From Streptomyces sedi (GTDB lineage Bacteria; Actinomycetota; Actinomycetes; Streptomycetales; Streptomycetaceae), in contig NZ_VDGT01000001.1 in the NCBI RefSeq assembly GCF_006335015.1, positions 248,001 to 312,000 of the forward strand: a DNA stretch of 64,000 nucleotides, given 5' to 3'. The notes beneath the pieces were generated by a model. It was not told the origin of the DNA. It made no database searches and was given only the letters and a program-made list of their open reading frames with translations. Made by a program: the position numbers and the translations under genes. Positions within the stretch are counted from its first letter, which is position 1. Each line of letters begins with the position of its first letter. Below are positions 1-8,099 of the stretch, in pieces.

Positions 1-714
1 GCTCCCTGGGCCATCGACCCATCGGTGGTGCGTCGGGACAACGTGGTGTGGCCGTGCCGTCTGGCGGAGGCGTGCGAACTCTCCGGGACGGCGAAGTCGC
101 TGGTGCACCTGGGGTCGTCACACGAGTACGGCGACACGGTCCCCGGTATCCCGGTGAGCGAATCGACCGCGCTGGCGCCCACGACGGAGTACGGGAAGTC
201 CAAGGTGAGCGGCGCCTCCTATCTGGTGCGGGCTGCCTACCGGACGCGCCAGCCGCTGACCCTGGTCCGTGCCTTCAACGTGATCGGCCCCGGGCACGGC
301 CGCCACGGTCTGTGGGCGGCGGCCGCCGGACTGTACCGGGCGGCCACGGCAGCGGGCCACGACCGGGTGGTGGCCAACGTGCCCCGACCGGAGACGGTGC
401 GGGACCTCGTCGACGTCCGGGACGTGGCACGGTTGGTAGCCCTGGCGGCCCGTCGCCCCGGCCCTCCGGTGGCCGTCTACAACGCGGCGTCGGGGACCGG
501 GACCAGCATCGAGCAGCTCTTCGAGGCGTTCGCCAAGCAGACGGGCGTGCCCTGCCGGTTCGTCCCGGGCCCCGGTGGACTGCGCACCGGCTCGACCTGG
601 CAGCACGCCGACATCTCGCGGGCGACGACGCGGCTGGGCTGGACACGGCGGTACACACTCGCCGACTCGATCGGCGCGGCCCTCGGGCGCGCCCCAGCGG
701 TCGCACCCGGCTGA
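1..714 (+). CDS. NAD-dependent epimerase/dehydratase, 5'-truncated by window edge
   Basis: The reading frame is open from the first base, so the N-terminus, including the Rossmann glycine motif, lies outside the window. What remains is the C-terminal two thirds of an extended short-chain dehydrogenase. A Ser-Ser-Xaa-Glu-Tyr segment (SSHEYG) is followed by the catalytic Tyr-x3-Lys (YGKSK), then RAFNVIGPG and a VRDLVDVRDVA substrate-domain stretch typical of NDP-sugar epimerases and 4-ketoreductases. It lies 42 bp upstream of the CoA ligase on the same strand. In the deoxysugar context of this cluster I infer an NDP-hexose 4-ketoreductase or epimerase. The exact reaction cannot be told from the fragment. 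Confidence 0.8.
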   Translation, partial: APWAIDPSVVRRDNVVWPCRLAEACELSGTAKSLVHLGSSHEYGDTVPGIPVSESTALAPTTEYGKSKVSGASYLVRAAYRTRQPLTLVRAFNVIGPGHGRHGLWAAAAGLYRAATAAGHDRVVANVPRPETVRDLVDVRDVARLVALAARRPGPPVAVYNAASGTGTSIEQLFEAFAKQTGVPCRFVPGPGGLRTGSTWQHADISRATTRLGWTRRYTLADSIGAALGRAPAVAPG

Positions 715-756
715 CCGCGACCTTCCGACGGCATATCCACGAAACGGGGGAGATCC

Positions 757-2259
757 ATGGAAAGCGACACACTTCTTCTCGCCACCCACCTCGCGGACCG
801 CGGCGGCTGGGGCGACACGGCTGCGGTAGTGGACGAGCGGACGGGCGACGTCCTGCGGCATCGGGACGTGCACGCACGTGCCCAGGAACTCGCCGGGACG
901 TTCGTTGACCACGGGATCAGGTCCGGGGACCACGTCGGGCTGCTGATAGGTGACCGGCCCGACTGGATGCCCGCGTTCCTCGGACTGCACTCTGTCGGTG
1001 CGGTGCCGTTGGTGGTCAACCCCGATCTCGACTCACGCGTGCGGGTGCGGATGCTGGGCGTACTGCCCACCAGATTCGTGGTCTCGCACCGGGAGTGCGG
1101 CCCGCACATCGAACGCGTCGCCACGCGACCGCCGCACGGCGAGGAAAGTCGCCGGTCCCTCGACGGCGCGGCCTCCTCGCGCTACTACCTGTACAGCTCG
1201 GGCACGACGAGCGTCCCGAAAGCCGTGGCGCACACCGTCGCCGACCTGCCGTACTTCCACGCGGCGGTCGGTGGCGCCGACGGGCTGGACCTGCGGGCGG
1301 ACGACACCCTGGTCTCCCTGTCGCAGTACTACTTCACCTACGGCTTCAACAACCAGTTCGTCTACCCGCTGTTCAGCGGGGCCTCGGTCGTGGTGAGTCC
1401 GCGGCGCAGAAGCCCGGAGGGCTTCGCCGACACCCTGCACCGGTACGGCGCCACCGTGGCGTTCTCCGTCCCGTCGGCGCTCGCCAGGCTCGCCGACCAT
1501 GTCGAGGCCACGGCCATGGAACGCCCGGAGGGGCTGCGGGCGCTCGTCTCCGCCGGCGAGCCGCTCCCCCACTCCGTCGCCGCGCGGCTGGAGGACCGCT
1601 GGCAGGTTCCGGTGCTGAACCAGATCGGCTCGACGGAGGTCGGCAACGCCTTCTGCGCGAACGGCGTGGCCCGTCGGGCGGAGGGCACGACGGGTCCGGT
1701 CTGCCCAAACTACCGGGTCGAACTCCGCGAGGCGGCCGATCTTCCGCCGTCGGTGGGGCCCGACGGGCGCAAGATCGGGGAGGTCTGGGTGTCGGGGCCG
1801 ACGCTGCCCCGCACCGCGGTGACCGTGGACGGCCCTCTCGAACTGTTGGCAGACGGCTGGTGGGAGACCAAGGACTACGGCTACTGGGCCGACAACGGGG
1901 GGCTCGTGGTCGTCGGCCGCACCGATGACTTCCTGCACGTCGGCGGCATCTCCCTGTCGGCGGTCGAGATCGAGACGGCTCTTCGCAGCCGGCCGGAGGT
2001 GGTGGACTGCGCCGTGCTCGCGCCCCTGGTCGATGGCGTCACCACCCTCAGCGCGCTGGTGGTCCTCGCCCCGTCGGTCGAGGATCCGGAGGAGCGCTTC
2101 GCCGAGCTCCGGGCGGAACTACGCCGGCATTTGGACCCCTTTCGCGTCCCGAAACGGTGGACGCCGGTCGCGGAGATCCCGCGCACCGGCAGCGGAAAGA
2201 TCATGAGGCACCAGCTGGGCCACGCGCTCGGCGCCGGAGAACCTGGAATGGATCGATGA
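757..2259 (+). CDS. amiL: Benzoate-CoA-ligase-like acyl-CoA synthetase (AmiL-like)
   Basis: A 500-residue ANL-superfamily adenylating enzyme. The ATP-binding loop SSGTTSVPK lies near residues 148-156, a GRTDD hinge near residue 387, and the C-terminal lysine motif RTGSGKIMRH near residue 476. The start is ATG with GGGGAG 9 bp upstream. There is no carrier-protein domain, so the product is a free CoA thioester. The next gene makes aminodeoxychorismate, so the likely substrate is p-aminobenzoate. In the published amicetin cluster, amiL is a benzoate-CoA ligase needed to join PABA to cytosine. The stop overlaps the next start (ATGA). Family is certain; substrate is inferred from context. Confidence 0.82.
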   Translation: MESDTLLLATHLADRGGWGDTAAVVDERTGDVLRHRDVHARAQELAGTFVDHGIRSGDHVGLLIGDRPDWMPAFLGLHSVGAVPLVVNPDLDSRVRVRMLGVLPTRFVVSHRECGPHIERVATRPPHGEESRRSLDGAASSRYYLYSSGTTSVPKAVAHTVADLPYFHAAVGGADGLDLRADDTLVSLSQYYFTYGFNNQFVYPLFSGASVVVSPRRRSPEGFADTLHRYGATVAFSVPSALARLADHVEATAMERPEGLRALVSAGEPLPHSVAARLEDRWQVPVLNQIGSTEVGNAFCANGVARRAEGTTGPVCPNYRVELREAADLPPSVGPDGRKIGEVWVSGPTLPRTAVTVDGPLELLADGWWETKDYGYWADNGGLVVVGRTDDFLHVGGISLSAVEIETALRSRPEVVDCAVLAPLVDGVTTLSALVVLAPSVEDPEERFAELRAELRRHLDPFRVPKRWTPVAEIPRTGSGKIMRHQLGHALGAGEPGMDR

Positions 2260-4289
2260 CCCGAATCCTTATCGTCGACAACTACGACTCCTTCACCTAC
2301 AACCTCTGGATGTATCTGAGCGAGCTTCCGGACGTCACGTGCGTGGTCGTCAGGAACGACGGCCCGTTGGCGTCGGTCTCCCTGGACGAGTTCGACGGCG
2401 TGGTGATCTCGCCGGGTCCCGGAAGTCCCGACGTGTCGGCGGACGTCGGAATATCCCGCGCGCTCGTGACCTCGGTGGATCTGCCGCTCCTCGGGGTCTG
2501 CCTGGGGCACCAGCTCATCGGTGACGTACACGGGGCGAAGGTCGGGACGGCGCCGCGGATCATGCACGGCAGGACCTCGCGCGTCCGGCACCGCGGCGAC
2601 CGGCTGTTCCACGGGATGCCCGAGGAGTTCACCGCGGTGCGGTACCACTCCCTGGCGTTGTCAGACGTCGGGGAGCCGCTGCGGGTCGTCGCCGAGGACG
2701 AGGACGGTGTCCCCATGGCGATCCGTCACGTCGAGCGGCCTCTGTGGGGAGTCCAGTTCCACCCGGAGTCGGTCCTCAGCGACGACGGAAGGGTTCTGCT
2801 GCGGAATTTCGTCGAGATTGTGGAGGAGTACCGGAGGCAGCCGCGTACCGGCCTCCCCGCCGACGACGCGGTCGAGTGCACGTGGACACGCGTGGACGGC
2901 GAGGTCGACTCCGCAGCGCTGTACGAGGCATTCTGCGGGGCGTCGCGGGAGAGCTTCTGGCTCGACAGCTCCGCCACCGGTCACGGGCGGTTCTCCATCA
3001 TTGGTGGAATGCCGGACGCCCGTTCCACAACGGTGAGTTATCGGGTGGTCGAGGGACGCACCACCGTGACCCGCCCGGACGGCTCGGCGTGGAGCGTCGA
3101 CGAGGACATCTTCACGTTCCTCAACAGCCAGCAGCGGGCTGTGCGTGTGACCGGGGACACGGCGCTCCCCTTCCAGTTCCGCCCGGGCTTCGTCGGCTAC
3201 TTCGGGTACGAGTTGCGGGCCGACACGGAGAACATGACCGTCACCCGGCACTCCCCGCTGCCTGACGCCCGCTTTCTGCTCACCGACCGCTACGTTGTCG
3301 TCGATCACGCCGAGCACTCGGTCTATCTGCTGTTCGCCTCGGGGCGAGGCCTCGGTGAACGCGCCGAGGGACGAGCCTGGTTGGAGACCGCGGCCCGCAC
3401 GGTGGCCCGGGTGCGGGCGGCTCCACCGCACGCCCCGGAGCCCGGACCGCGCGCCGAGTCGGGCGAGATCGTCTTCCGAGACGGCAAAGACGCGTACCTG
3501 GCGAAGATCCAGCGCTGCCAGGATTATCTGAGCAGCGGCGAGTCGTACGAACTCTGCCTGACTAACACCGCCACCGTACGCGGCGAGTTCGACGCTTGCG
3601 AGACCTACACCCGGCTGCGCGCCGCCAGCCCGGTGCCCTACGGCGCGCTGCTGCGGAACGCCGAGTTCTCCGTGCTGTCCGCCTCGCCCGAGCGGTTCAT
3701 GGGCATCGACGGAGACCGGCGGGTGCGGGTGAGCCCCATCAAGGGCACCCGCCGACGCGGCGTCAGCGCGCGTGAGGATGCGGCGTTGAAGCGGGAACTC
3801 GCCAGCGACGAGAAGGAGATCGCCGAGAACCTGATGATCGTGGACCTGATGCGCAACGACCTCAGCCGCGTCTCGGAGATCGGCTCCGTCCGCCCCGTCG
3901 AGCTGTTCGGGGTACACACGTTCGCCTCGGTCCACCAGCTGGTGAGCACGGTGGAGTCGCGCCTGCGCCGTGACGTCACGGCGGTCGACTGCGTGCGCGA
4001 GGCTTTCCCGCCCGGCTCGATGACCGGCGCACCCAAGCTGCGCAGCATGGAGATCCTGGCCACCCTGGAGGAGGAGCCGAGGGGAGTCTATTCCGGGGTG
4101 CTCGGCTGGATCTCGCTCGACGGGCGCGCCGACCTGAGTGTGGTGATCAGGACCCTTGTACTGCGGCGGGACTCTGCGTCGTTCGGGGTCGGCGGCGCCA
4201 TCACCCTGCTGTCGGATCCGGAGGCGGAGTACGCGGAGACGCTGGTGAAGGCAGCCGCCCCGCAATCCGCCTTCGGAAACCTCGACTGA
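2256..4289 (+). CDS. pabAB: Aminodeoxychorismate synthase, fused PabA-PabB
   Basis: A 677-residue fusion. Residues 1-195 are a class I glutamine amidotransferase (DNYDSFTYN, nucleophile Cys82 in GVCLGHQ, HPES). Residues about 215-677 are a chorismate-binding domain (SASPERF, VDLMRNDLSRV, PGSMTGAPK). The catalytic signature reads PIKGT with Lys496. That lysine marks PabB-type aminodeoxychorismate synthases, whereas anthranilate synthases have PIAGT. The product should be 4-amino-4-deoxychorismate, feeding p-aminobenzoate. No aminodeoxychorismate lyase is in the window; it may be outside or the housekeeping PabC may serve. The ATG at 2256 overlaps the ligase stop, so the two are translationally coupled. 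Confidence 0.92.
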   Translation: MTRILIVDNYDSFTYNLWMYLSELPDVTCVVVRNDGPLASVSLDEFDGVVISPGPGSPDVSADVGISRALVTSVDLPLLGVCLGHQLIGDVHGAKVGTAPRIMHGRTSRVRHRGDRLFHGMPEEFTAVRYHSLALSDVGEPLRVVAEDEDGVPMAIRHVERPLWGVQFHPESVLSDDGRVLLRNFVEIVEEYRRQPRTGLPADDAVECTWTRVDGEVDSAALYEAFCGASRESFWLDSSATGHGRFSIIGGMPDARSTTVSYRVVEGRTTVTRPDGSAWSVDEDIFTFLNSQQRAVRVTGDTALPFQFRPGFVGYFGYELRADTENMTVTRHSPLPDARFLLTDRYVVVDHAEHSVYLLFASGRGLGERAEGRAWLETAARTVARVRAAPPHAPEPGPRAESGEIVFRDGKDAYLAKIQRCQDYLSSGESYELCLTNTATVRGEFDACETYTRLRAASPVPYGALLRNAEFSVLSASPERFMGIDGDRRVRVSPIKGTRRRGVSAREDAALKRELASDEKEIAENLMIVDLMRNDLSRVSEIGSVRPVELFGVHTFASVHQLVSTVESRLRRDVTAVDCVREAFPPGSMTGAPKLRSMEILATLEEEPRGVYSGVLGWISLDGRADLSVVIRTLVLRRDSASFGVGGAITLLSDPEAEYAETLVKAAAPQSAFGNLD

Positions 4290-4333
4290 GCAGGACGCGG
4301 AAGACAGCACAGGACGAATCTCAGGAGGCATGT

Positions 4334-5653
4334 GTGTCCACCGGCGGCGAGAAGGACGAGATCCTTCGACTCACCCGCAGCTACCACCAGGCGAGTGCGG
4401 AGGGGGAGTTCGTTCCCGGCGTCACCCCCATCTGGCCCTCCGGCGCCGCGCTCGACGAGAACGACCGGGTGGCGCTGGTCGCCGCGGCGCTGGACATGCG
4501 CATCGCCGCGGGAACCAGTGCCCGGAACTTCGAGCGCCGCCTGGCGCGGCACCTCGGGCTGCGGAAGGCCCACCTGACGAACTCGGGGTCGTCGGCCAAC
4601 CTGCTCGCCGTGTCGGCGCTGGCCTCACGCCAGTTGGGCGAGGAGCGACTGCGCCCCGGGGACGAGGTGATCACCGTGGCGGCGGGATTCCCCACCACGG
4701 TGAGCCCGCTCATCCAGAACGGCCTGATCCCCGTGTTCGTCGACGTTGAACTTGGCACGTACAACGCCACGGTCGAGCGGGTGGCCGAGGCGATCTCCCC
4801 ACGCACCAAGGCGATCGCGATGGCGCACACGCTGGGCAACCCGTACCGGGCGGCGGAGATGGCCGCTCTCGCCGAGGAGCACGGCCTCTACCTGGTGGAG
4901 GACAACTGCGACGCCCTCGGCTCGACATACCGGGGTCAACTCACCGGTACGTTCGGCCACTTCTCCACGGTCAGCTTCTACCCCGCGCACCACATCACCA
5001 CGGGAGAGGGCGGCTGTGTCCTCACCAACGACCTGCGGTTGGCGCGGCTGGTGGAGCAACTGCGCGACTGGGGCCGGGACTGCTGGTGCGAGCCGGGGCA
5101 GGACAACACGTGTTTCAAACGGTTCGACTACCAACTCGGGACGCTCCCGCACGGCTACGACCACAAGTACATCTTCTCGGAGATCGGTTACAACCTGAAG
5201 GCCACCGACCTCCAGGCTTCGCTCGGTATCAGCCAACTCGAAAGGTTGCGGGAGTTCGGCGAGATCCGGCGGCGGAACTGGAACCATCTCCGGAAGGCGC
5301 TGGACGGGCTCCCGGGGCTGGTGCTTCCGGAGCCGACGCCGGAGAGCGACCCCAGCTGGTTCGGTTTCGTGCTCACGGTGCTGCCGGAGGCACCGTTCAG
5401 CAGGCAGAAGCTGGTGGCGTTCCTGGAGGAGCGGCGCATCGGAACCCGACGGCTGTTCGGCGGGAATCTCACCCGTCATCCCGCCTATGTCGGGCGTGAT
5501 TACCGGGTCTCCGGGGAGCTGATCCACACCGATCTCATCACGGAGCACACCTTCTGGGTGGGGGTCTATCCCGGTCTGAGCATCGAGAAGATCGACTATG
5601 TGGCGCAGAGCATCACCGAGTTCGTGAAGGCGCGTGGCGGCCCCGGGGCGTGA
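4334..5653 (+). CDS. NDP-4-keto-6-deoxyhexose 3-dehydrase, E1/SpnQ/UrdQ type
   Basis: A 439-residue PLP/PMP fold-type I enzyme of the DegT/DnrJ/EryC1 superfamily. Two features assign it to the 3-dehydrases rather than the sugar aminotransferases. The PLP lysine is replaced by histidine (AHHITTGEGG, His219-His220), and the [2Fe-2S] ligand pattern is exactly C-X57-C-X1-C-X7-C at residues 192, 250, 252 and 260, as described for the CDP-ascarylose enzyme E1. Such enzymes remove the C3 hydroxyl using PMP and one-electron transfer. A 3-deoxygenated sugar such as amicetose fits. GTG start with AGGAGG 5 bp upstream; the ATG four bases earlier is out of frame. No dedicated E3 reductase is nearby, as with SpnQ. 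Confidence 0.88.
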   Translation: MSTGGEKDEILRLTRSYHQASAEGEFVPGVTPIWPSGAALDENDRVALVAAALDMRIAAGTSARNFERRLARHLGLRKAHLTNSGSSANLLAVSALASRQLGEERLRPGDEVITVAAGFPTTVSPLIQNGLIPVFVDVELGTYNATVERVAEAISPRTKAIAMAHTLGNPYRAAEMAALAEEHGLYLVEDNCDALGSTYRGQLTGTFGHFSTVSFYPAHHITTGEGGCVLTNDLRLARLVEQLRDWGRDCWCEPGQDNTCFKRFDYQLGTLPHGYDHKYIFSEIGYNLKATDLQASLGISQLERLREFGEIRRRNWNHLRKALDGLPGLVLPEPTPESDPSWFGFVLTVLPEAPFSRQKLVAFLEERRIGTRRLFGGNLTRHPAYVGRDYRVSGELIHTDLITEHTFWVGVYPGLSIEKIDYVAQSITEFVKARGGPGA

Positions 5654-5672
5654 CACCGAACTCGACCCCGTC

Positions 5673-5699
5673 TATCACACCCGTGATAAGATCGCGGCC
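5673..5699 (+). promoter_or_regulatory. Palindromic operator and leaderless promoter of the ABC-F gene
   Basis: TATCACACCCGTGATA at 5673-5688 is an inverted repeat (TATCAC-4-GTGATA). It runs directly into a -10-like TAAGAT (5687-5692), seven bases before the GTG at 5700. No Shine-Dalgarno sequence is present, so the transcript is probably leaderless. The same palindrome, 14 of 16 identical, sits in the equivalent place before the tetR gene. The TetR protein encoded at 7434-8048 is the obvious candidate to bind both. The -35 is not clear by eye. Confidence 0.75.
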
Positions 5700-7379
5700 G
5701 TGGGATACATCGACGTCAACACTGTTTCGTACGGGCTGCCGGACGGCCGGATGCTGCTGGACGAGGTCTCGTTGCGGGTCGGCGAGGGCGCGAAGACCGC
5801 GCTGATCGGGGCCAACGGGTCGGGGAAGACGACGCTGCTGCGGATGATCTCCGGCGACCTCGCGCCGCACTCCGGTGCCGTGACGCGGGGCGGAAGCCTC
5901 GGTGTGATGCGGCAGTTCACCGCCCGCGAGGGCGACCAGGTGCGGGACCTGCTGCTGTCGGTCGCCGACCCGCGCGTCCGCCGCGCGGCGGCCTCCGTCG
6001 ACCGGGCGGAGGCGGCCATGGAGGCCGGCGGCGACACCGCGGCGCAGATGGCGTATGCGAACGCGCTGGCCGAGTGGGGCGACGCCGGCGGTTACGACGC
6101 CGAGGTGCTGTGGGACGTCTGCACCACGGAGGCGCTCGGGATGACCTTCGACCAGTGCCAACGACGCCCCGTGGACACGCTGTCGGGCGGCGAGCAGAAG
6201 CGGCTGGTGCTGGAGGCGCTGCTGCGCGGCACCGACCAGGTGCTGCTGCTGGACGAGCCGGACAACTTCCTCGACGTTCCCGGCAAGCGCTGGCTGGAGA
6301 ACCGCCTGCGCGAAACCCCGAAGACCGTGCTGTTCATCAGCCACGACCGCGAGTTGCTGGCCCGCACGGCCCAGAGCATCGTCACGGTCGAGCTGGGCGC
6401 GGCGGGCAACACCGCCTGGGTGCACCCGAGCGGCTTCGACAGCTACCACCGGGCCCGCGTCGAGCGGTTCGAGCGCTTCGACGAGATGCGCAACCGCTGG
6501 GACGAGGAGCGCGCCAAGCTCAAGGCCCTGGTGCTGATGTACAAGCAGAAGGCCTCGTACAACTCGGACATGGCCTCCCGCTACCGCTCCGCGCAGACCC
6601 GGCTCGAACGCTTCGAGAAGGCCGGTCCGCCGCCCGCGCAGCCGCGCGAACAGCAGCTGGCGATGCGGCTGCGCGGCGGGCGCACCGGCAAGCGGGCGGT
6701 GGTCTGCGAGGGGCTGGAACTGACCGGCCTGATGAAGCCGTTCGACCTGGAGGTGTGGTTCGGCGACCGGGTCGCCGTGCTGGGGTCCAACGGCTCGGGC
6801 AAGTCGCACTTCCTGCGGCTGCTCGCCGCCGGCGGCAGCGCCCCCGAGCCGGAGCACGAGCCGGTGGGCGACCTCCCGGTGGATCCTGTGGCGCACACCG
6901 GGGTGGCGCGGCTGGGGGCGCGGGTGCGCCCGGGGTGGTTCGCGCAGGTGCACGGGCGGCCCGACCTCGCCGGCCGCACGCTGGTCTCGGTGCTGCACCG
7001 GGGCGACGAGCGCCGGTCGGGGCTGCCGCGCGAGGAGGCGTCGCGGGCGTTGGCGCGTTACGAGTTGGCGGGCGCGGCGGAGCAGACGTTCGACTCGTTG
7101 TCCGGCGGGCAGCAGGCGCGGTTCCAGATTTTGCTGCTCGAACTCGGCGGCACGACGCTGCTGTTGCTCGACGAGCCGACGGACAACCTGGACCTGGTCT
7201 CCGCCGAGGCGCTCCAACACGCGCTGCGCGCCTTCGAGGGAACGGTGCTCGCCGTCACCCACGACCGGTGGTTCGCGCGGGACTACGACCGTTTCCTGGT
7301 CTTCGGTTCCGACGGCGCCGTGTACGAGTCGCCCGAACCGGTCTGGGACGAGAAGCGGGTGGTCAGGCGCCGAGGTTGA
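5700..7379 (+). CDS. ABC-F subfamily ribosome-protection ATPase (self-resistance)
   Basis: A 559-residue protein with two ATPase cassettes and no membrane segments. Walker A motifs are GANGSGKTTL (near residue 40) and GSNGSGKSHF (near 365). Signatures are LSGGEQKR and LSGGQQAR, and Walker B motifs are LLLDEPDNFLD and LLLDEPTDNLD. A charged linker of about 80 residues lies between the cassettes. This is the architecture of antibiotic-resistance ABC-F proteins, which displace drugs from the ribosome. Amicetin-type nucleosides bind the peptidyl-transferase centre, so this is most simply producer self-resistance. The chosen GTG gives a leaderless message beginning just after the operator; the longer reading from 5634 would overlap the upstream gene and the operator. 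Confidence 0.9.
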   Translation: MGYIDVNTVSYGLPDGRMLLDEVSLRVGEGAKTALIGANGSGKTTLLRMISGDLAPHSGAVTRGGSLGVMRQFTAREGDQVRDLLLSVADPRVRRAAASVDRAEAAMEAGGDTAAQMAYANALAEWGDAGGYDAEVLWDVCTTEALGMTFDQCQRRPVDTLSGGEQKRLVLEALLRGTDQVLLLDEPDNFLDVPGKRWLENRLRETPKTVLFISHDRELLARTAQSIVTVELGAAGNTAWVHPSGFDSYHRARVERFERFDEMRNRWDEERAKLKALVLMYKQKASYNSDMASRYRSAQTRLERFEKAGPPPAQPREQQLAMRLRGGRTGKRAVVCEGLELTGLMKPFDLEVWFGDRVAVLGSNGSGKSHFLRLLAAGGSAPEPEHEPVGDLPVDPVAHTGVARLGARVRPGWFAQVHGRPDLAGRTLVSVLHRGDERRSGLPREEASRALARYELAGAAEQTFDSLSGGQQARFQILLLELGGTTLLLLDEPTDNLDLVSAEALQHALRAFEGTVLAVTHDRWFARDYDRFLVFGSDGAVYESPEPVWDEKRVVRRRG

Positions 7380-7407
7380 GCCCGCGCGTCGGACAACCCC
7401 CTCTTTT

Positions 7408-7433
7408 TGTCACACCTGTGATACCATTCGGCA
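7408..7433 (+). promoter_or_regulatory. Palindromic operator and leaderless promoter of tetR
   Basis: TGTCACACCTGTGATA at 7408-7423 differs from the ABC-F operator at two of 16 positions. It is followed by a -10-like TACCAT (7422-7427), six bases before the ATG at 7434, with no ribosome-binding site. The position relative to promoter and start codon matches the ABC-F site, which implies autoregulation of tetR and co-control of the resistance gene. The run CTCTTTTT just upstream may also serve as the end of the ABC-F transcript. Confidence 0.75.
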
Positions 7434-8048
7434 ATGCCAGCTCGGATTGACCTTGAACAGCGCCGCAGGGATGTCATCGAGGCGGCTTTCCGCCTCCTGG
7501 TCTCCGAGGGCTTCAGCGGCGTCTCTCTCAGGAAGGTCGCCGCGGAGTCGGACTTGAACATCGGTTCCGTACGCCACTACTTCGACGACCACAGAAGCCT
7601 TCTCGTCGCCGCCGTGACCGAGGTCGGCGACCGCATGGGCGCGCGACTCACCCGCTATCCGACCGACGCGCTGGCCGGCCTCACTGGGGAAGCAGCCGTG
7701 GAAGCGCTCCAGCGACGACTGGAGGAGCTGTTGCCGATCGACGAGGAACGTCGCGTCGAGTCGATCGTGCTGACGGAGTTCATCGTCGCCGCCCGGGTGA
7801 ACCCGACGTTCCGCCCGGTGACGGAACAGATGGCCGCGGACATGCGCCTGGTCATCACGGACGCGCTGCGCGTCCTCGAAGTGGGCGACCCGGCCGAGGA
7901 GGCCGAACGGATCATCGCCGTCCTGGGCGGCCTGATCCTGGACTCGGTGACACCGCACGGGTCGCTCGGCGTGGAGCGCGTCCGCACGACACTGCGCGCG
8001 CACCTGAGGTCGACCCTGAGGACCACCCCCGCACCGATCGACGACTGA
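7434..8048 (+). CDS. TetR-family transcriptional regulator
   Basis: A 204-residue protein with a TetR-type helix-turn-helix at residues about 10-56 (AFRLLVSEGFSGVSLRKVAAESDLNIGS then VRHYF). The C-terminal ligand domain has no recognisable subfamily signature. It lies between the ABC-F gene and the MFS exporter, both on the same strand, with the exporter 51 bp downstream. The palindrome over its own promoter recurs before the ABC-F gene. I infer a drug-responsive repressor of the resistance genes. The ligand could be the cluster's product or a late intermediate. Confidence 0.9.
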   Translation: MPARIDLEQRRRDVIEAAFRLLVSEGFSGVSLRKVAAESDLNIGSVRHYFDDHRSLLVAAVTEVGDRMGARLTRYPTDALAGLTGEAAVEALQRRLEELLPIDEERRVESIVLTEFIVAARVNPTFRPVTEQMAADMRLVITDALRVLEVGDPAEEAERIIAVLGGLILDSVTPHGSLGVERVRTTLRAHLRSTLRTTPAPIDD

Positions 8049-8099
8049 TTCGGCTTCCGCGCCCCAGGCGCGAACGACGACTCACGAAGGAGACCAGTA

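Noticed and set aside
4330..4749. ATG start at 4330 for the 3-dehydrase region
   Set aside because: That ATG is in another frame; the GTG at 4334 is in frame with all dehydrase motifs and correctly spaced from AGGAGG.
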